64,000 bases of DNA from Halomicrobium katesii DSM 19301. GTDB lineage: Archaea > Halobacteriota > Halobacteria > Halobacteriales > Haloarculaceae. The position numbers were made by a program, and so were the translations under genes. Numbering within the stretch: the stretch's first letter is position 1; each line of letters starts with the position of its first letter. Below are positions 1 through 10,685 of this stretch, one piece after another. The stretch is from NCBI RefSeq assembly GCF_000379085.1, contig NZ_KB905378.1, positions 1,634,327 through 1,698,326 on the forward strand, in the 5' to 3' direction. Below the pieces are notes generated by a model. That model was not told where the DNA came from. It did not search any database and saw only the letters and a list, made by a program, of their open reading frames with translations.

Positions 1-1672
1 GCCAGTGGAACGATCAGGTGGTCGACGTGACGGGATACAGCGACGAGGAGATCGCGGAGATGACTGCACTGGAGTTCATCGCTCCCGAGGACGTTCCCAC
101 GGTCGAAGCTGCCATCGAGCGTGCGATCGAGAGCGGCTCGTCACGATACGAGGCCACGATACAGACGAAGTCCGGCGAGACGATTCCCTACGAGTTCCAC
201 GGTACGGCGCTGTCGGACACGACCGGCGAGTTCCTCGGTATCGCCGGTGTGGGCCCTGACGTGACCGAGCGCAAGGAGCGCGAACAGACGCTGCGCCAGT
301 ACGAGACGCTGGCCGAGAGCGTCGCGGACCCGAGGTACGTGATGGCACCCGACGGGACCATCGAGATGATCAACGACGCGCTGGCCGACCACATCGGCTA
401 CGAGCGGTCCGAGATCGTCGGAGCGTCGCCCGAGGAGTTCGTCGTCGGAGACGGCGTCGAACGGGCCGAGGAACGCATCCGCGAGCTGTTGACTACCGAT
501 CGAGACGTGGCGACCTTCGAGATGTGGACGGTCGACGACGACGGCGAGGAGACCTACAACGAGACGAAAATCGCCGTCATGACCGACGAAGACGGCGAGT
601 TCGAGGGAACGGCCGGCGTCATCCGAGACATCACCGAGCGGATGGAACGTCAGCGAGAGCTAGAGCGCTACGAGACGATCCTGCAGGCGGTTGGGGATCC
701 CGTCTACACGCTCGACGCCGAGGGGCAGTTCACAGTCGTCAACGACGCGATGGCGGCGCTCTCGGGCTACGACCGCGAGCAACTGGTCGGCGAGCACATC
801 TCGAAGCTGATGACCCCGGAAGACGTTGCAGCCGGCGAAGAGCTCATCGCAGAACTGCTCGCCGACCCGGACCGGACGAACGGGACCTTCGAGATGGGAC
901 TCCGGACGGCCGACGGAACCGAGATCACCTGCGAGAATCACGTCGCCCTGCTGCCGACCGATGACGGGCGGTTCAGAGGGACCGCCGGTGTCATCCGGAA
1001 CATAACCGAGCGAAAGCAACGGGAGCGACAGCTCGAACAGTTCGCCAGCGTCGTCAGCCACGACCTCCGGAGCCCGCTCAACGTCGTTCAGGGACGGATC
1101 AACCACGCCGTGGCGACCGGCGAGCTCGAACACCTCGACGACGCGGCCGACGCCGCCGACCGAATGGAAGCGCTCATCGACGACCTCCTCACCCTCGCCC
1201 GCCAGGGACGGCGGGTCGGCGACCTCGAACCGGTCGCTCTCGACGTGGTCGCCCAGGCGGCCTGGTCGCACCTCGACGCCGACGAGAAGGATCTCGTCGC
1301 CGAGACCGACAGCCGCGTCGAGGCCGACTTCGACCGACTCCAGGAACTGTTCGACAACTTGTTTCGCAACGCGACACCCACGGCGGAGCCGAGACGGTCC
1401 GCGTCGTCGACACCGACGACGGGTTCGCCGTCGTCGACACCGACGACGGGTTCGCCGTCGTCGACACCGACGACGGGTTCGCCGTCGTCGACGACGGGGA
1501 CGGGATTCCGCCGAGCCAGCGTGAGACGATCTTCGAACGGGGGTTCACGACCAGCGAGGAGGGGACCGGATTCGGACTGGCGATCGTCGACACCATCGTC
1601 AGGGCTCACGACTGGTCGATCACGGTCGGACGGAGCGACGCGGGCGGTGCGCGCTTCGAGGTCACGACCTAG
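1..1672 (+). pseudogene. Multi-PAS sensor histidine kinase, 5' partial and frameshifted
   Basis: The reading frame is open from the first bases, so the true start lies upstream of the window. Three PAS/PAC units can be followed, each ending in a D(V/I)TER-type linker. A HisKA domain follows, with the phospho-acceptor motif SHDLRSPL near base 1058 and an N-box start (LFDNLFRNAT). At about 1374-1379 the frame breaks. The rest of the HATPase domain, with DGDGIP and GTGFGLAIV boxes, continues in another frame and ends with TAG at 1670-1672. One missing C in the CCC run would restore a single protein. Three copies of a 27-bp repeat lie just after the break. It is either a real loss of ATP binding or a sequencing error. 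The stop overlaps the convergent next gene. Confidence 0.8.
1409..1489 (+). repeat. Three perfect tandem copies of a 27-bp coding repeat
   Basis: Units 1409-1435, 1436-1462 and 1463-1489 are identical. Each encodes nine residues (DTDDGFAVV) in the frame of the HATPase domain. Kinases of this type normally have this strand once, just before the DDGxGIP box, so two units look like a recent in-frame expansion. Confidence 0.9.
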
Positions 1673-2331
1673 TTGCGCGAGGGACGAGCCGACCGGACGT
1701 GACGGTACGCGGGCCCCGCCAGCAACACGACCGCGACCGCGAACGAGCCAAGCAGCACGTGCAGGCCCGCGCTCAGCCCCTCCGTCGAGAGGGTCCGCAT
1801 CGACGCACCGGCGAGCACTTCCACGAACACCCACGGAATCTCTCCGAGGAACGTCCCGACGACGTAGGCCCGCGTCGAGACGCCGGAGAAGCCGGCACCG
1901 TACGAGACCGGATCTGCCGGAAGCGGCGAGAGGCGTGCCGCGAGAACGCCGCGGGTCGCGCCCGTGACAGAGATGAACCGCCGGCCCGCGTCGTTGAGCC
2001 GGGCGAACAGGCCGCCGCCGCTACGCCCGGCATAGCGGGCAAACAGGAAGGGCGGGATCGTCGTCAGCGTCGCCCCGACCAGCGCGACAGGGATCCCGTA
2101 CCGGAGGCCCAGCACGTAGCCCACGAGCGCGGAGATCGGACTGATCGGCCAGGCAAACAGCGGGCGAACGAGATACAACACGAGCAGCGCCGCGCCGAAC
2201 TGGAGGGGATGTGCCGAGAGATGTGCGACCTCGTCGAGCAGCTGCCGGGGCGAGAGTTCCAGCGACGCGACGACCACGAGCGCGGCGAAGGCCACGACAC
2301 CGCCGAGTTGCCGTCGCGTCGACTGTTTCAT
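1669..2331 (-). CDS. TVP38/TMEM64 (SNARE-associated, DedA-like) membrane protein
   Basis: A 220-residue polytopic membrane protein with about five or six hydrophobic segments. The conserved VTT-domain core is visible: the FAWPISPISALVGYVLG stretch, an ARYAGR turn, and a later LSPLPADPVSYGAG segment with the typical re-entrant R-x-x-P pattern. The family contributes to membrane lipid handling; the exact substrate here is unknown. The ATG at 2331 is followed at once by a positively charged N terminus and a first transmembrane helix. Its stop codon (TAG read from 1671 to 1669) shares bases with the stop of the kinase on the opposite strand. Confidence 0.8.
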   Translation of the reverse strand: MKQSTRRQLGGVVAFAALVVVASLELSPRQLLDEVAHLSAHPLQFGAALLVLYLVRPLFAWPISPISALVGYVLGLRYGIPVALVGATLTTIPPFLFARYAGRSGGGLFARLNDAGRRFISVTGATRGVLAARLSPLPADPVSYGAGFSGVSTRAYVVGTFLGEIPWVFVEVLAGASMRTLSTEGLSAGLHVLLGSFAVAVVLLAGPAYRHVRSARPSRN

Positions 2332-2447
2332 CGGTCGAAAACCGCGTTCGCAGTGTGAAACCTCTTGTGGTCCGATTCCCCGGCGACCGGAGCGGCGCTC
2401 GACGGAGCAGCCGAACGTTTACCAGCGTCGCCGTCGATGCTCCGACC

Positions 2448-2810
2448 GTGCCGTCCGACGATCGCGTCGCGCTCGGTCTGGAACTGCTCGCCCACCTCGA
2501 ACACGCCGAGCTGTCGGTCAAGGACGCGATGGACCGCATCGAGATCGTCACCACCGATCCGGCAGTCCAGCGCGAGATCCTGACGGCCGCACAGCGTGAG
2601 GGGATCGTCGAACGCGAGGGCGGGGCGGTCCGGCCGACCGCGACGGGCACGTTCGTCAGCTTCGAGAGCGATGTCGTCGTCAAAGAGGGCGAGTTCGACT
2701 GTCAGCGCTGTGGTGCGGGCATCTCCGAGGGCCACTTCGTCCAGTTCGACAGCGACGAGCTCGGCCCCTTCGGCTCGACGTGTATCAGGAAAGTGCTCGG
2801 GCGCGACTAG
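2448..2810 (+). CDS. Small haloarchaeal protein (DUF5830-like) with C-terminal zinc-type motif
   Basis: A 120-residue acidic protein. The N-terminal half looks like a helical or winged-helix fold (LLAHLEHAELSVKDAMDRIE). The C-terminal half carries FECQRCG-like cysteines (DCQRCGAGISEGHFV) and a conserved PFGSTCIRKV ending. GTG at 2448 is chosen because the conserved region begins directly after it and the sequence upstream is arginine-rich noise. It resembles the haloarchaeal family I know as DUF5830, whose function is unknown. It ends just inside the 3' end of the convergent gene that follows. Confidence 0.65.
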   Translation: MPSDDRVALGLELLAHLEHAELSVKDAMDRIEIVTTDPAVQREILTAAQREGIVEREGGAVRPTATGTFVSFESDVVVKEGEFDCQRCGAGISEGHFVQFDSDELGPFGSTCIRKVLGRD

Positions 2811-3811
2811 CGGCCCTGTCGGAGCTCTTTGATCAGTTGCTTGATCGTCTGCTGTTGTTTCGCGAGGAGCTCGTTTTGCTGTTCGATTGTCTCGGTCAGC
2901 GTCGCGAGTTGCTCTTCGACGGCCGCGAGGTCGGCATCGTTCGTGGTACCGTCGGCCGTCGGAGACGCCTGTCTGGTCTCGGCGTCACGTTGTGAGGTGA
3001 CCGAGGCGGCCGACTGACGCTGTCCGGCGGCCGCGGCCGGTCGCTCGTCGGCGGGCTCTGCGTCCTCGTCGTCGCCGACCAGCGGATCGATGCCCGAGTC
3101 GAGTCCGAGACCGTCCGACCCGCTGGGGCTCGCCTCCTCGCCGTCGGTCTCGCCGTCCGTCTCGTCGACTTCGAGGGCGTGGTTGAGTTCGCCGAGCGAG
3201 TCCACGTCGTGGTACGCGAACAGCGACCCCTCCAGCGTCTTGCGGAACAGCCCGGCCTGATCGTTGGGCGCTTTGATGCGTTCCGGACGGCCGTCGGCTT
3301 CGAGGACGACCGCTGTCGCGACGCTCCCCTCCTCGAAGTGCAGTCCCGTCACGTCGTCGTAGTGATACGCCTCGAAGTCGCCGGCCCAGGTGTACTCGCC
3401 GATGTGTTTGAGCAGGCGCGACTCGGTGACGACCAGCGTCAGTTCGCTGAACCGGAAGACGCCGCTGACGCCCTCGTCGTCCGCGATGACGCCCTTGACG
3501 CGGAGGTTCGCCTCCAGCAGGCGTTCGAGGACCGCGCTGGTGCGCTTGCCGGGGACGGCAAACGAGTCCTTGTCGTCGACGTAGGTCATCGTGAACTTCG
3601 TCTTCCGGCGACCCTCGGAAATCGAGAGGCGTTCGAAGTCGTGGGCGTACTCGCCGACCCCTTCGTCACTCAGCAACCCTTCGCCCCTGTAGACGAGCGT
3701 CCGCGTCGGGGTGAAACAGACGGCGTCTTCGTCCCCGAGGTTGACGCCGGCCGTGACCTCCTCGTCCCCGAGCGCTTGCCGGACGAGGTCTGGTATCTCC
3801 ATGGTGGTCAT
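2807..3811 (-). CDS. Haloarchaeal PH-like domain protein with C-terminal coiled coil
   Basis: A 334-residue soluble protein. Residues 1-210 contain two similar beta-rich halves (CFTPTRTLVYRGEGLLS and LTLVVTESRLLKHIGEY) that look like bacterial PH-type domains. An acidic low-complexity linker rich in D, E, S and G follows. The last 50 residues form a predicted coiled coil (VEEQLATLTETIEQQNELL). This fits an oligomeric scaffold; no catalytic motif is seen. A TATA-like TTTAAG about 25 nt before ATG 3811 suggests a leaderless transcript. ATG 3802 (MEIPDL) is an alternative start. The function is unknown. Confidence 0.6.
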   Translation of the reverse strand: MTTMEIPDLVRQALGDEEVTAGVNLGDEDAVCFTPTRTLVYRGEGLLSDEGVGEYAHDFERLSISEGRRKTKFTMTYVDDKDSFAVPGKRTSAVLERLLEANLRVKGVIADDEGVSGVFRFSELTLVVTESRLLKHIGEYTWAGDFEAYHYDDVTGLHFEEGSVATAVVLEADGRPERIKAPNDQAGLFRKTLEGSLFAYHDVDSLGELNHALEVDETDGETDGEEASPSGSDGLGLDSGIDPLVGDDEDAEPADERPAAAAGQRQSAASVTSQRDAETRQASPTADGTTNDADLAAVEEQLATLTETIEQQNELLAKQQQTIKQLIKELRQGR

Positions 3812-3913
3812 GTACCAGTCCGGTGGCTTAAATCCGCGGGTGCCAGACCGTCACGGACCGCCACTAGATGAGAACGTTAAAGAGCACCTCCGGACAACGA
3901 ACGAATGCACCGC

Positions 3914-4117
3914 GCCCGGGTGGCTTAGCTGGACATAGCGCCGCACTCATAGGGTCGTCGTACGGACCGTCGTAGACCTTCGCCGGACCGGCCGGGGAAA
4001 CGGCTCCGACGGTTCGTACCGAACTCACGCGGTACCAACCCGGCATGACAGCAGGCGTTCGTCGCGCCTGCGACCTGAGTCATGCGGAGATCGAGGGTTC
4101 GGAGCCCTCCCCGGGCA
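3914..4117 (+). tRNA. tRNA-Met (CAT), elongator type, with intron
   Basis: Exon 1 is 3914-3951 and exon 2 is 4082-4117. The acceptor stem pairs GCCCGGG (3914-3920) with CCCGGGC (4110-4116). The anticodon stem pairs CCGCA with TGCGG, the anticodon CAT is at 3948-3950, the T stem pairs GAGGG with CCCTC, and the T loop is TTCGGAG. The discriminator base is A4117. The intron interrupts the anticodon loop after position 37, the canonical archaeal site. Elongator tRNA-Met is known to carry an intron in haloarchaea, which supports elongator rather than initiator or Ile2. Confidence 0.93.
3952..4081 (+). other. 130-nt tRNA-Met intron
   Basis: It lies between anticodon-loop positions 37 and 38 and starts GGGTCG, ending CTGAGTC, next to sequence able to form a bulge-helix-bulge for the splicing endonuclease. 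At 130 nt it is much longer than the minimum needed. It contains GC-rich self-complementary stretches (for example CCGGACCGGCCGG). No obvious C/D box guide was recognised. Confidence 0.85.
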
Positions 4118-4245
4118 TTTTACTCTCATCGCGAACCCCGTGCGAGTGACGACGCCATCGCCCCTCGACGAGCGAGACGATCCCATCGAGCCGACACCCC
4201 GGTCCTCGATTCATCGCGAATCTCACGAACAGAACGTATATCCAA

Positions 4246-4273
4246 AGCGATATATGAGGTGGTTTACCAACTG
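4246..4273 (+). promoter_or_regulatory. TATA box plus TGGTTTACCAAC operator-like box
   Basis: GATATATG is centred about 27 nt before ATG 4280, predicting a leaderless mRNA. TGGTTTACCAAC (4260-4271) lies between the TATA box and the start. The same arrangement (TATA, then TGGTTTGCCAACCA) precedes the paralogous gene whose start is at 14563. Confidence 0.6.
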
Positions 4274-4279
4274 TGGTCC

Positions 4280-5608
4280 ATGACCACTGAGGACTGCGAC
4301 GGGCGTCGTTCGCGCGTCACGCGGCGGCGAATGCTCGAATCTGTCGGCGGTGCTGGAACGCTGGCGCTCGCCGGCTGTCTGGGATCTGATAGCACATCCA
4401 CCGCGACGAGCAGCGGCGACGGGTCGGTCACGATCGCGCTCACGGCACCCGAGACGGGCCACTACGCTCCCGTCGGTGAGCACGAACGCGACGGGTTCGA
4501 ACTGGCTGTCAGGCACCTCAACGAAGGGGGTGGGATCGTCGACGACGCCGAGTACAGTTCCCTCTCGGGCGACGGCGTGCTGGGCTCGACCGTCGAGACC
4601 GCCGTGCTGGACACGGAAGCCAGCTCCGCAACGACCGAATCGAAGGTGCGTCCGCGTCTCGACGGCGACGAGTTCGCGGCGTTGTTTGGCGGCGTCGCCG
4701 GATCCGTCGTACAGACCAATCGCGACCTCGCCGACGAGTACGAGACGCCGTACTTCGTCGGCTCGTCGACGGTCGACGCACTCACCGGGAGCGGCTGCTC
4801 GCCCCACGTCTACCGGCACCTGTTCAACTCCACGACGCTGGCCCGGTCGCTCGTGTCCGAGCTCGCCAGCGACATCACGGGCCAGCAGTCGACCTTCCAC
4901 GTCTACGCCGACGCACCGGAAGGCAACGACCTGTTCCAGTCGATCAGCGATGTCGTCTCCCGCCGTGACCTCCCCTGGCGGCCGACGGGGGGGATCGCGG
5001 TCCGCCCGGGAACGACGAACTTCGAGTCGGCGATCAACGAGGGCACCCTCTCCGACGTGACACTCGTCTTTCTCGACGTGTTCGGACTGGACGCCGTCAA
5101 CGCGATCCAGTGGGCCAGAGACACGCTCTCCGAGGACACGACCGTGGTAGTGCCATATCTCACGCAGTCGATCGCGGACTTGCTCGGGGACCGGGTGGCG
5201 GGAATCTACGGCACGACGGGCTGGCACGAGGACCTGGGGACGCCACTGGCCGGCACCTTCGGCGAGGCCTATCAGCGCGAGTACGGGCGGTCGGACTCGG
5301 ACGCGCTCGTCGCACCGGGTCCCGCGCAGACCGTCTACGCGCAGGTCGTCCTCTTTGCCCACGCCGCCGAACGGGCCGGGAGCTTCGACGCCGCAGCGAT
5401 CCGGACCGAACTCGAAGGACTCGGGTACGCGGCCGGTGCGGGAACACAGGAGATGCGGGCCTGTGACCACCAGTCTATCCGTTCGGTCCCGATCGTTCGC
5501 GGTCGAGCACAGACGGAGTCTATCGACAACAACCTCGAACTACGCGCTGTCAAACGCGGTATGGAACCCGGCTGTGAGGAGCCGCCCGCATCGTCGTGCG
5601 ATCTGTAG
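4280..5608 (+). CDS. Tat lipoprotein, branched-chain amino acid-type ABC substrate-binding protein
   Basis: 442 residues. An RRRMLESVGG Tat motif is followed by the lipobox LALAGC, so it is an exported, lipid-anchored protein. The body is a type I periplasmic-binding fold of the LivJ/Leu-Ile-Val family (ITIALTAPETG-like start, NEGGGIVDDA, and a late YAQVVLFAHAAERAG helix). No permease or ATPase gene is adjacent, so it may act with a distant transporter or as a sensor partner. ATG 4280 is preferred over longer frames because the signal sequence starts there and a TATA box sits 27 nt upstream. A full-length paralog of the same length lies at 13235-14563. Confidence 0.8.
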   Translation: MTTEDCDGRRSRVTRRRMLESVGGAGTLALAGCLGSDSTSTATSSGDGSVTIALTAPETGHYAPVGEHERDGFELAVRHLNEGGGIVDDAEYSSLSGDGVLGSTVETAVLDTEASSATTESKVRPRLDGDEFAALFGGVAGSVVQTNRDLADEYETPYFVGSSTVDALTGSGCSPHVYRHLFNSTTLARSLVSELASDITGQQSTFHVYADAPEGNDLFQSISDVVSRRDLPWRPTGGIAVRPGTTNFESAINEGTLSDVTLVFLDVFGLDAVNAIQWARDTLSEDTTVVVPYLTQSIADLLGDRVAGIYGTTGWHEDLGTPLAGTFGEAYQREYGRSDSDALVAPGPAQTVYAQVVLFAHAAERAGSFDAAAIRTELEGLGYAAGAGTQEMRACDHQSIRSVPIVRGRAQTESIDNNLELRAVKRGMEPGCEEPPASSCDL

Positions 5609-5910
5609 TCGGTCCCGACGGCGGCGCGACACGCTACTTAACAATTCCAATGGTTTTATGTCCCACACACAAATACCGCCAGACACCGGTGCCCTCCACA
5701 GTGCCGGTACGAAGCCATCAGTTGCCATCGCCGCTCGCTCACTTCCCCAGGGGCGAGCGGTGAACGCAATGCGGCACGGCAGATGCCCACCTCACACGCT
5801 TCCATCCCCATCCTCCGTGGACATCCTGCCGTTCCGGCAGTTTCTCTTTCGAGACGACGATCGCTCCCGCTCCGCAATCCCTAAACGAGCCTCGCGCCAA
5901 GCACACGCCA
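5609..5910. other. Intergenic region, no supported gene
   Basis: 302 bases between the binding protein and rfcL. It contains the rfcL promoter region (CCTAAAC about 30 nt before ATG 5911). The remainder (5650-5870) has short frames on both strands without convincing codon use or homology. Confidence 0.5.
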
Positions 5911-7413
5911 ATGGCCGACTGGACGGAGCGATACCGCCCGACGACGCTGGCGGAGGTGCGGGGCAACGACAAGGCCCGCGACGCCCTGCGAGAGTGGGCC
6001 GACACGTGGGAGGACCATCGCGAGGCTGTCATCCTCCACGGCGCGCCGGGGATCGGGAAGACCTCGGCGGCCCACGCGCTGGCCAACGACATGGAGTGGC
6101 CGACGATCGAGCTCAACGCCTCGGACACCCGGACGAAAGACGTCATCGAAAAAGTCGCTGGGGAGGCGGCGAAGTCGGGGACGCTCACGGCGGGCGGAGC
6201 GGGGCGACGGCTCGTCATCATGGACGAGGCCGACAACATCCACGGCAACGCCGACCGCGGGGGGGCGCGGGCGATCACGTCGCTGGTCAAAGAGGCCAAT
6301 CAGCCGATGATCCTCATCGCAAACGAGTTCTACGAGATGAGCAACGGGCTGCGCAGCGCCTGTGAGGACATCGAGTTCCGCGACGTGGGCAAGCGCTCGA
6401 TCGTGCCGGTGTTGCGGGACGTACTCAGGCAGGAGGAGATCGCGTTCGACGACGACGCGCTGACCGAGATCGCCGAGATGAACGACGGCGACCTCCGGGG
6501 GGCGATCAAGGACCTCCAGGCGCTTGCGGAGGGCCGGGACCACCTCGCCGCCGACGACGTGGTCACCGGCGAGCGCGACACCACGGAGGGAATCTTCGAC
6601 TACCTCGATCTCCTGTTGAAGGAGGCCGGGCCACAGGAAGCACTCGAAGCGAGCTACGACGTCGACGAGACGCCCGACGACCTCATCAACTGGATCGAGG
6701 ACAACATGCCCAAAGAGTACGCGGGCAGCGAGCTGACGACCGCCTACGAGTTCCTCGCAAACGCCGACCGCTGGCTCGGGCGCGTACGCGCGAAGCAGAA
6801 CTACTCGTTCTGGCGCTACGCGGGCGACAACATGACCGCGGGAGTCGCCGCCGCCCGCGAGGGAACGAAGGGCGGCTGGACTCGCTACGGTCCCCCGAGC
6901 TACTGGTCGAAGCTGGGCCGCTCGAAGGGCACGCGCAACACGCGAGACCACATCGCCCAGCAGATCGCCGCCGTCAACGGCGTCAGCATGCGCACCGCGC
7001 GCCGGGAGATCATGCCTTTCCTCGCGACGATGACCCACCACTGCAAGAACCGCGAGCTGACCGTGGCGATGGCCGCCCAGTACGAGATGGACGCCAGCCA
7101 CGTCGCCTTCGTCACCGGGTCGGGGAAAGACACCAACAAGGTCCAGTCGATCGTCGAGGACGCCGAGGAGCTGCGAGAGGAGGCCGCCGTCGAGGGGTCG
7201 GACGGTGCCTTCGAGGGGGCCAGCGCGGGCGAGGCGACACCGGACGCGGACGCCGCGGACGACACTGAGGACGACGGCGACGACACCGACGACGGTGGGC
7301 AGGCGACGCTTGGCGGTGAGCCCGCGGGCGACGACGGCGAGGCGGACGACGGCGACGGCAGCCAAGCGAGCGACGACGGCGACCAGCAGTCCGGGCTCTC
7401 CGATTTCATGTGA
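5911..7413 (+). CDS. rfcL: Replication factor C large subunit
   Basis: 500 residues. This is the clamp-loader large subunit that opens the PCNA ring on primed DNA. RFC boxes are evident: WTERYRPTTLAEVRGN at the N terminus, Walker A GAPGIGKTS near residue 45, Walker B LVIMDEADN near 107, and the sensor region ITSLVKEANQPMILIAN. The RFC C-terminal helical domain follows. The last 90 residues are an acidic D/G/E linker that ends QSGLSDFM, a PCNA-interacting (PIP-box-like) tail. The length agrees with haloarchaeal RfcL. It converges with ctaA, and a palindromic element fills the gap. Confidence 0.95.
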   Translation: MADWTERYRPTTLAEVRGNDKARDALREWADTWEDHREAVILHGAPGIGKTSAAHALANDMEWPTIELNASDTRTKDVIEKVAGEAAKSGTLTAGGAGRRLVIMDEADNIHGNADRGGARAITSLVKEANQPMILIANEFYEMSNGLRSACEDIEFRDVGKRSIVPVLRDVLRQEEIAFDDDALTEIAEMNDGDLRGAIKDLQALAEGRDHLAADDVVTGERDTTEGIFDYLDLLLKEAGPQEALEASYDVDETPDDLINWIEDNMPKEYAGSELTTAYEFLANADRWLGRVRAKQNYSFWRYAGDNMTAGVAAAREGTKGGWTRYGPPSYWSKLGRSKGTRNTRDHIAQQIAAVNGVSMRTARREIMPFLATMTHHCKNRELTVAMAAQYEMDASHVAFVTGSGKDTNKVQSIVEDAEELREEAAVEGSDGAFEGASAGEATPDADAADDTEDDGDDTDDGGQATLGGEPAGDDGEADDGDGSQASDDGDQQSGLSDFM

Positions 7414-7437
7414 CGATCGCCTGACCGACAGTCCGTA

Positions 7438-7522
7438 TCATACGGTTTCTTGTAGTTGCTCACCGGTGATCGTCGCCACAGAGTAGACGATCACCGGTAA
7501 ATCGCTACAATAATCCGTATCA
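7438..7522. repeat. Palindromic intergenic element, copy 1 (ATACGG...CCGTAT ends)
   Basis: The outer ends are TCATACGG (7438-7445) and CCGTATCA (7515-7522), with TTGTAG and CTACAA inside them. The core is a perfect 13-bp inverted repeat, ACCGGTGATCGTC (7462-7474) with GACGATCACCGGT (7486-7498). It sits between convergent rfcL and ctaA, and its right end supplies the ctaA stop codon. A related copy lies at 21861-21946. It could act as a bidirectional terminator. Confidence 0.75.
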
Positions 7523-8326
7523 GTTCGCCCGCGTCGCGGCCAGACCGCCGGTCTTCGACCGCTTCGAGAGCGTCCAGATCGCGCCCGCGATCAGGACGAG
7601 GACGACGACTGCACCGACATCCGTCAGCGTCTGGTCGAGCCCGAACTTCCGGCGCGCGACGAGCATGTCGAACCAGGTGACGGCACTGCCCAGCGCGAAG
7701 AGGAGACGCGCGCGAGCGAGCCCGTGGCCGTGTGCCCACAGCGCCCCCGCGGCGAGCGCGCCCCAGAGGAGGAAAGAGAGGGCGTAGTAGCCGGTGAGCA
7801 CGCTGACCGGCACCGCGAACAGGGAGCCGTCGAGCGCGAGGTGGACGGGAACCGCCACAGCAGCGAGGATCGCCAGCGTGCGGAGTCCACCGACGGACGG
7901 CCGTTCGACGGTCCAGGCACAGGCCGCCGTGAGACAGAGCAGGATGAGCGACGCCGTAAAGAAGTGCGCCGCGGTGATCAGAGCGGTAAACTCCGTCACC
8001 GTCAGCGCCCCGAGGATGATCTGGGAGGGGAGCAGTGCGACGGCGGCGGTGACGGCCCACTTCACCCGACGGTCGTCCTGGCGTCGCCAGGCGAGATACA
8101 GGACGCCGAGCAGCGCGAAGCCGACGAGCATCGCCAGCAGCCGGTGGGACCACTCGATGAAACTCACGAGGTTCGCGGGGAACAGTCCCAGCCAGCCGTC
8201 ACAGAGCGGCCATCGCTGTTCGCAGGTCAGTCCTGCGCCCTTGTAGGCGGTGTAGAGCCCGACGAGCATCAGGAGCAGCGTTCCGGCCGTCGACCCGAGC
8301 AAGAGGTTGCGAAACCGGCGACTCAT
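7520..8326 (-). CDS. ctaA: Heme A synthase (COX15/CtaA family)
   Basis: 268 residues with about eight hydrophobic helices. It oxidises heme O to heme A for terminal oxidases in the membrane. Family marks are the N-terminal helix with GLTCEQRWPLCDGW, the WSHRLLAMLVG histidine, and GALTV followed by the AAHFFTASLIL histidine in a second copy of the four-helix half. The ATG at 8326 begins MSRRFRNLLLG, a short positive N terminus before helix 1. The stop TGA is part of the CCGTATCA end of the neighbouring palindromic element. Confidence 0.88.
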   Translation of the reverse strand: MSRRFRNLLLGSTAGTLLLMLVGLYTAYKGAGLTCEQRWPLCDGWLGLFPANLVSFIEWSHRLLAMLVGFALLGVLYLAWRRQDDRRVKWAVTAAVALLPSQIILGALTVTEFTALITAAHFFTASLILLCLTAACAWTVERPSVGGLRTLAILAAVAVPVHLALDGSLFAVPVSVLTGYYALSFLLWGALAAGALWAHGHGLARARLLFALGSAVTWFDMLVARRKFGLDQTLTDVGAVVVLVLIAGAIWTLSKRSKTGGLAATRAN

Positions 8327-8426
8327 GGCACGGGCTACGTCTCTGAGCTACTTATGTCCCGCCTTTCCCCGTGCAGTCTCGCGGAGTCCCCACGAGTTTT
8401 AAGCACGTTCCTGTCGCCGTATGTGT

Positions 8427-10679
<2,253 letters not shown>

Positions 10680-10685
10680 TCGTCG

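Noticed and set aside
1463-1489. CRISPR-like array
   Set aside because: The repeats are directly adjacent coding units without spacers; no CRISPR array or cas gene was seen anywhere in the window.
1673-1967. Extension of the kinase frame past 1672
   Set aside because: After the frameshift this frame is Arg/Ser/Pro-rich noise that overlaps the opposite-strand TVP38-like gene.
5656-5877. Possible small gene or IS remnant before rfcL
   Set aside because: Cys- and Arg-rich translation without family pattern; no terminal repeats or target duplication found.
5881-7365. 494-codon frame antisense to rfcL
   Set aside because: Shadow of rfcL; composition is typical of reverse-strand reading of haloarchaeal genes.
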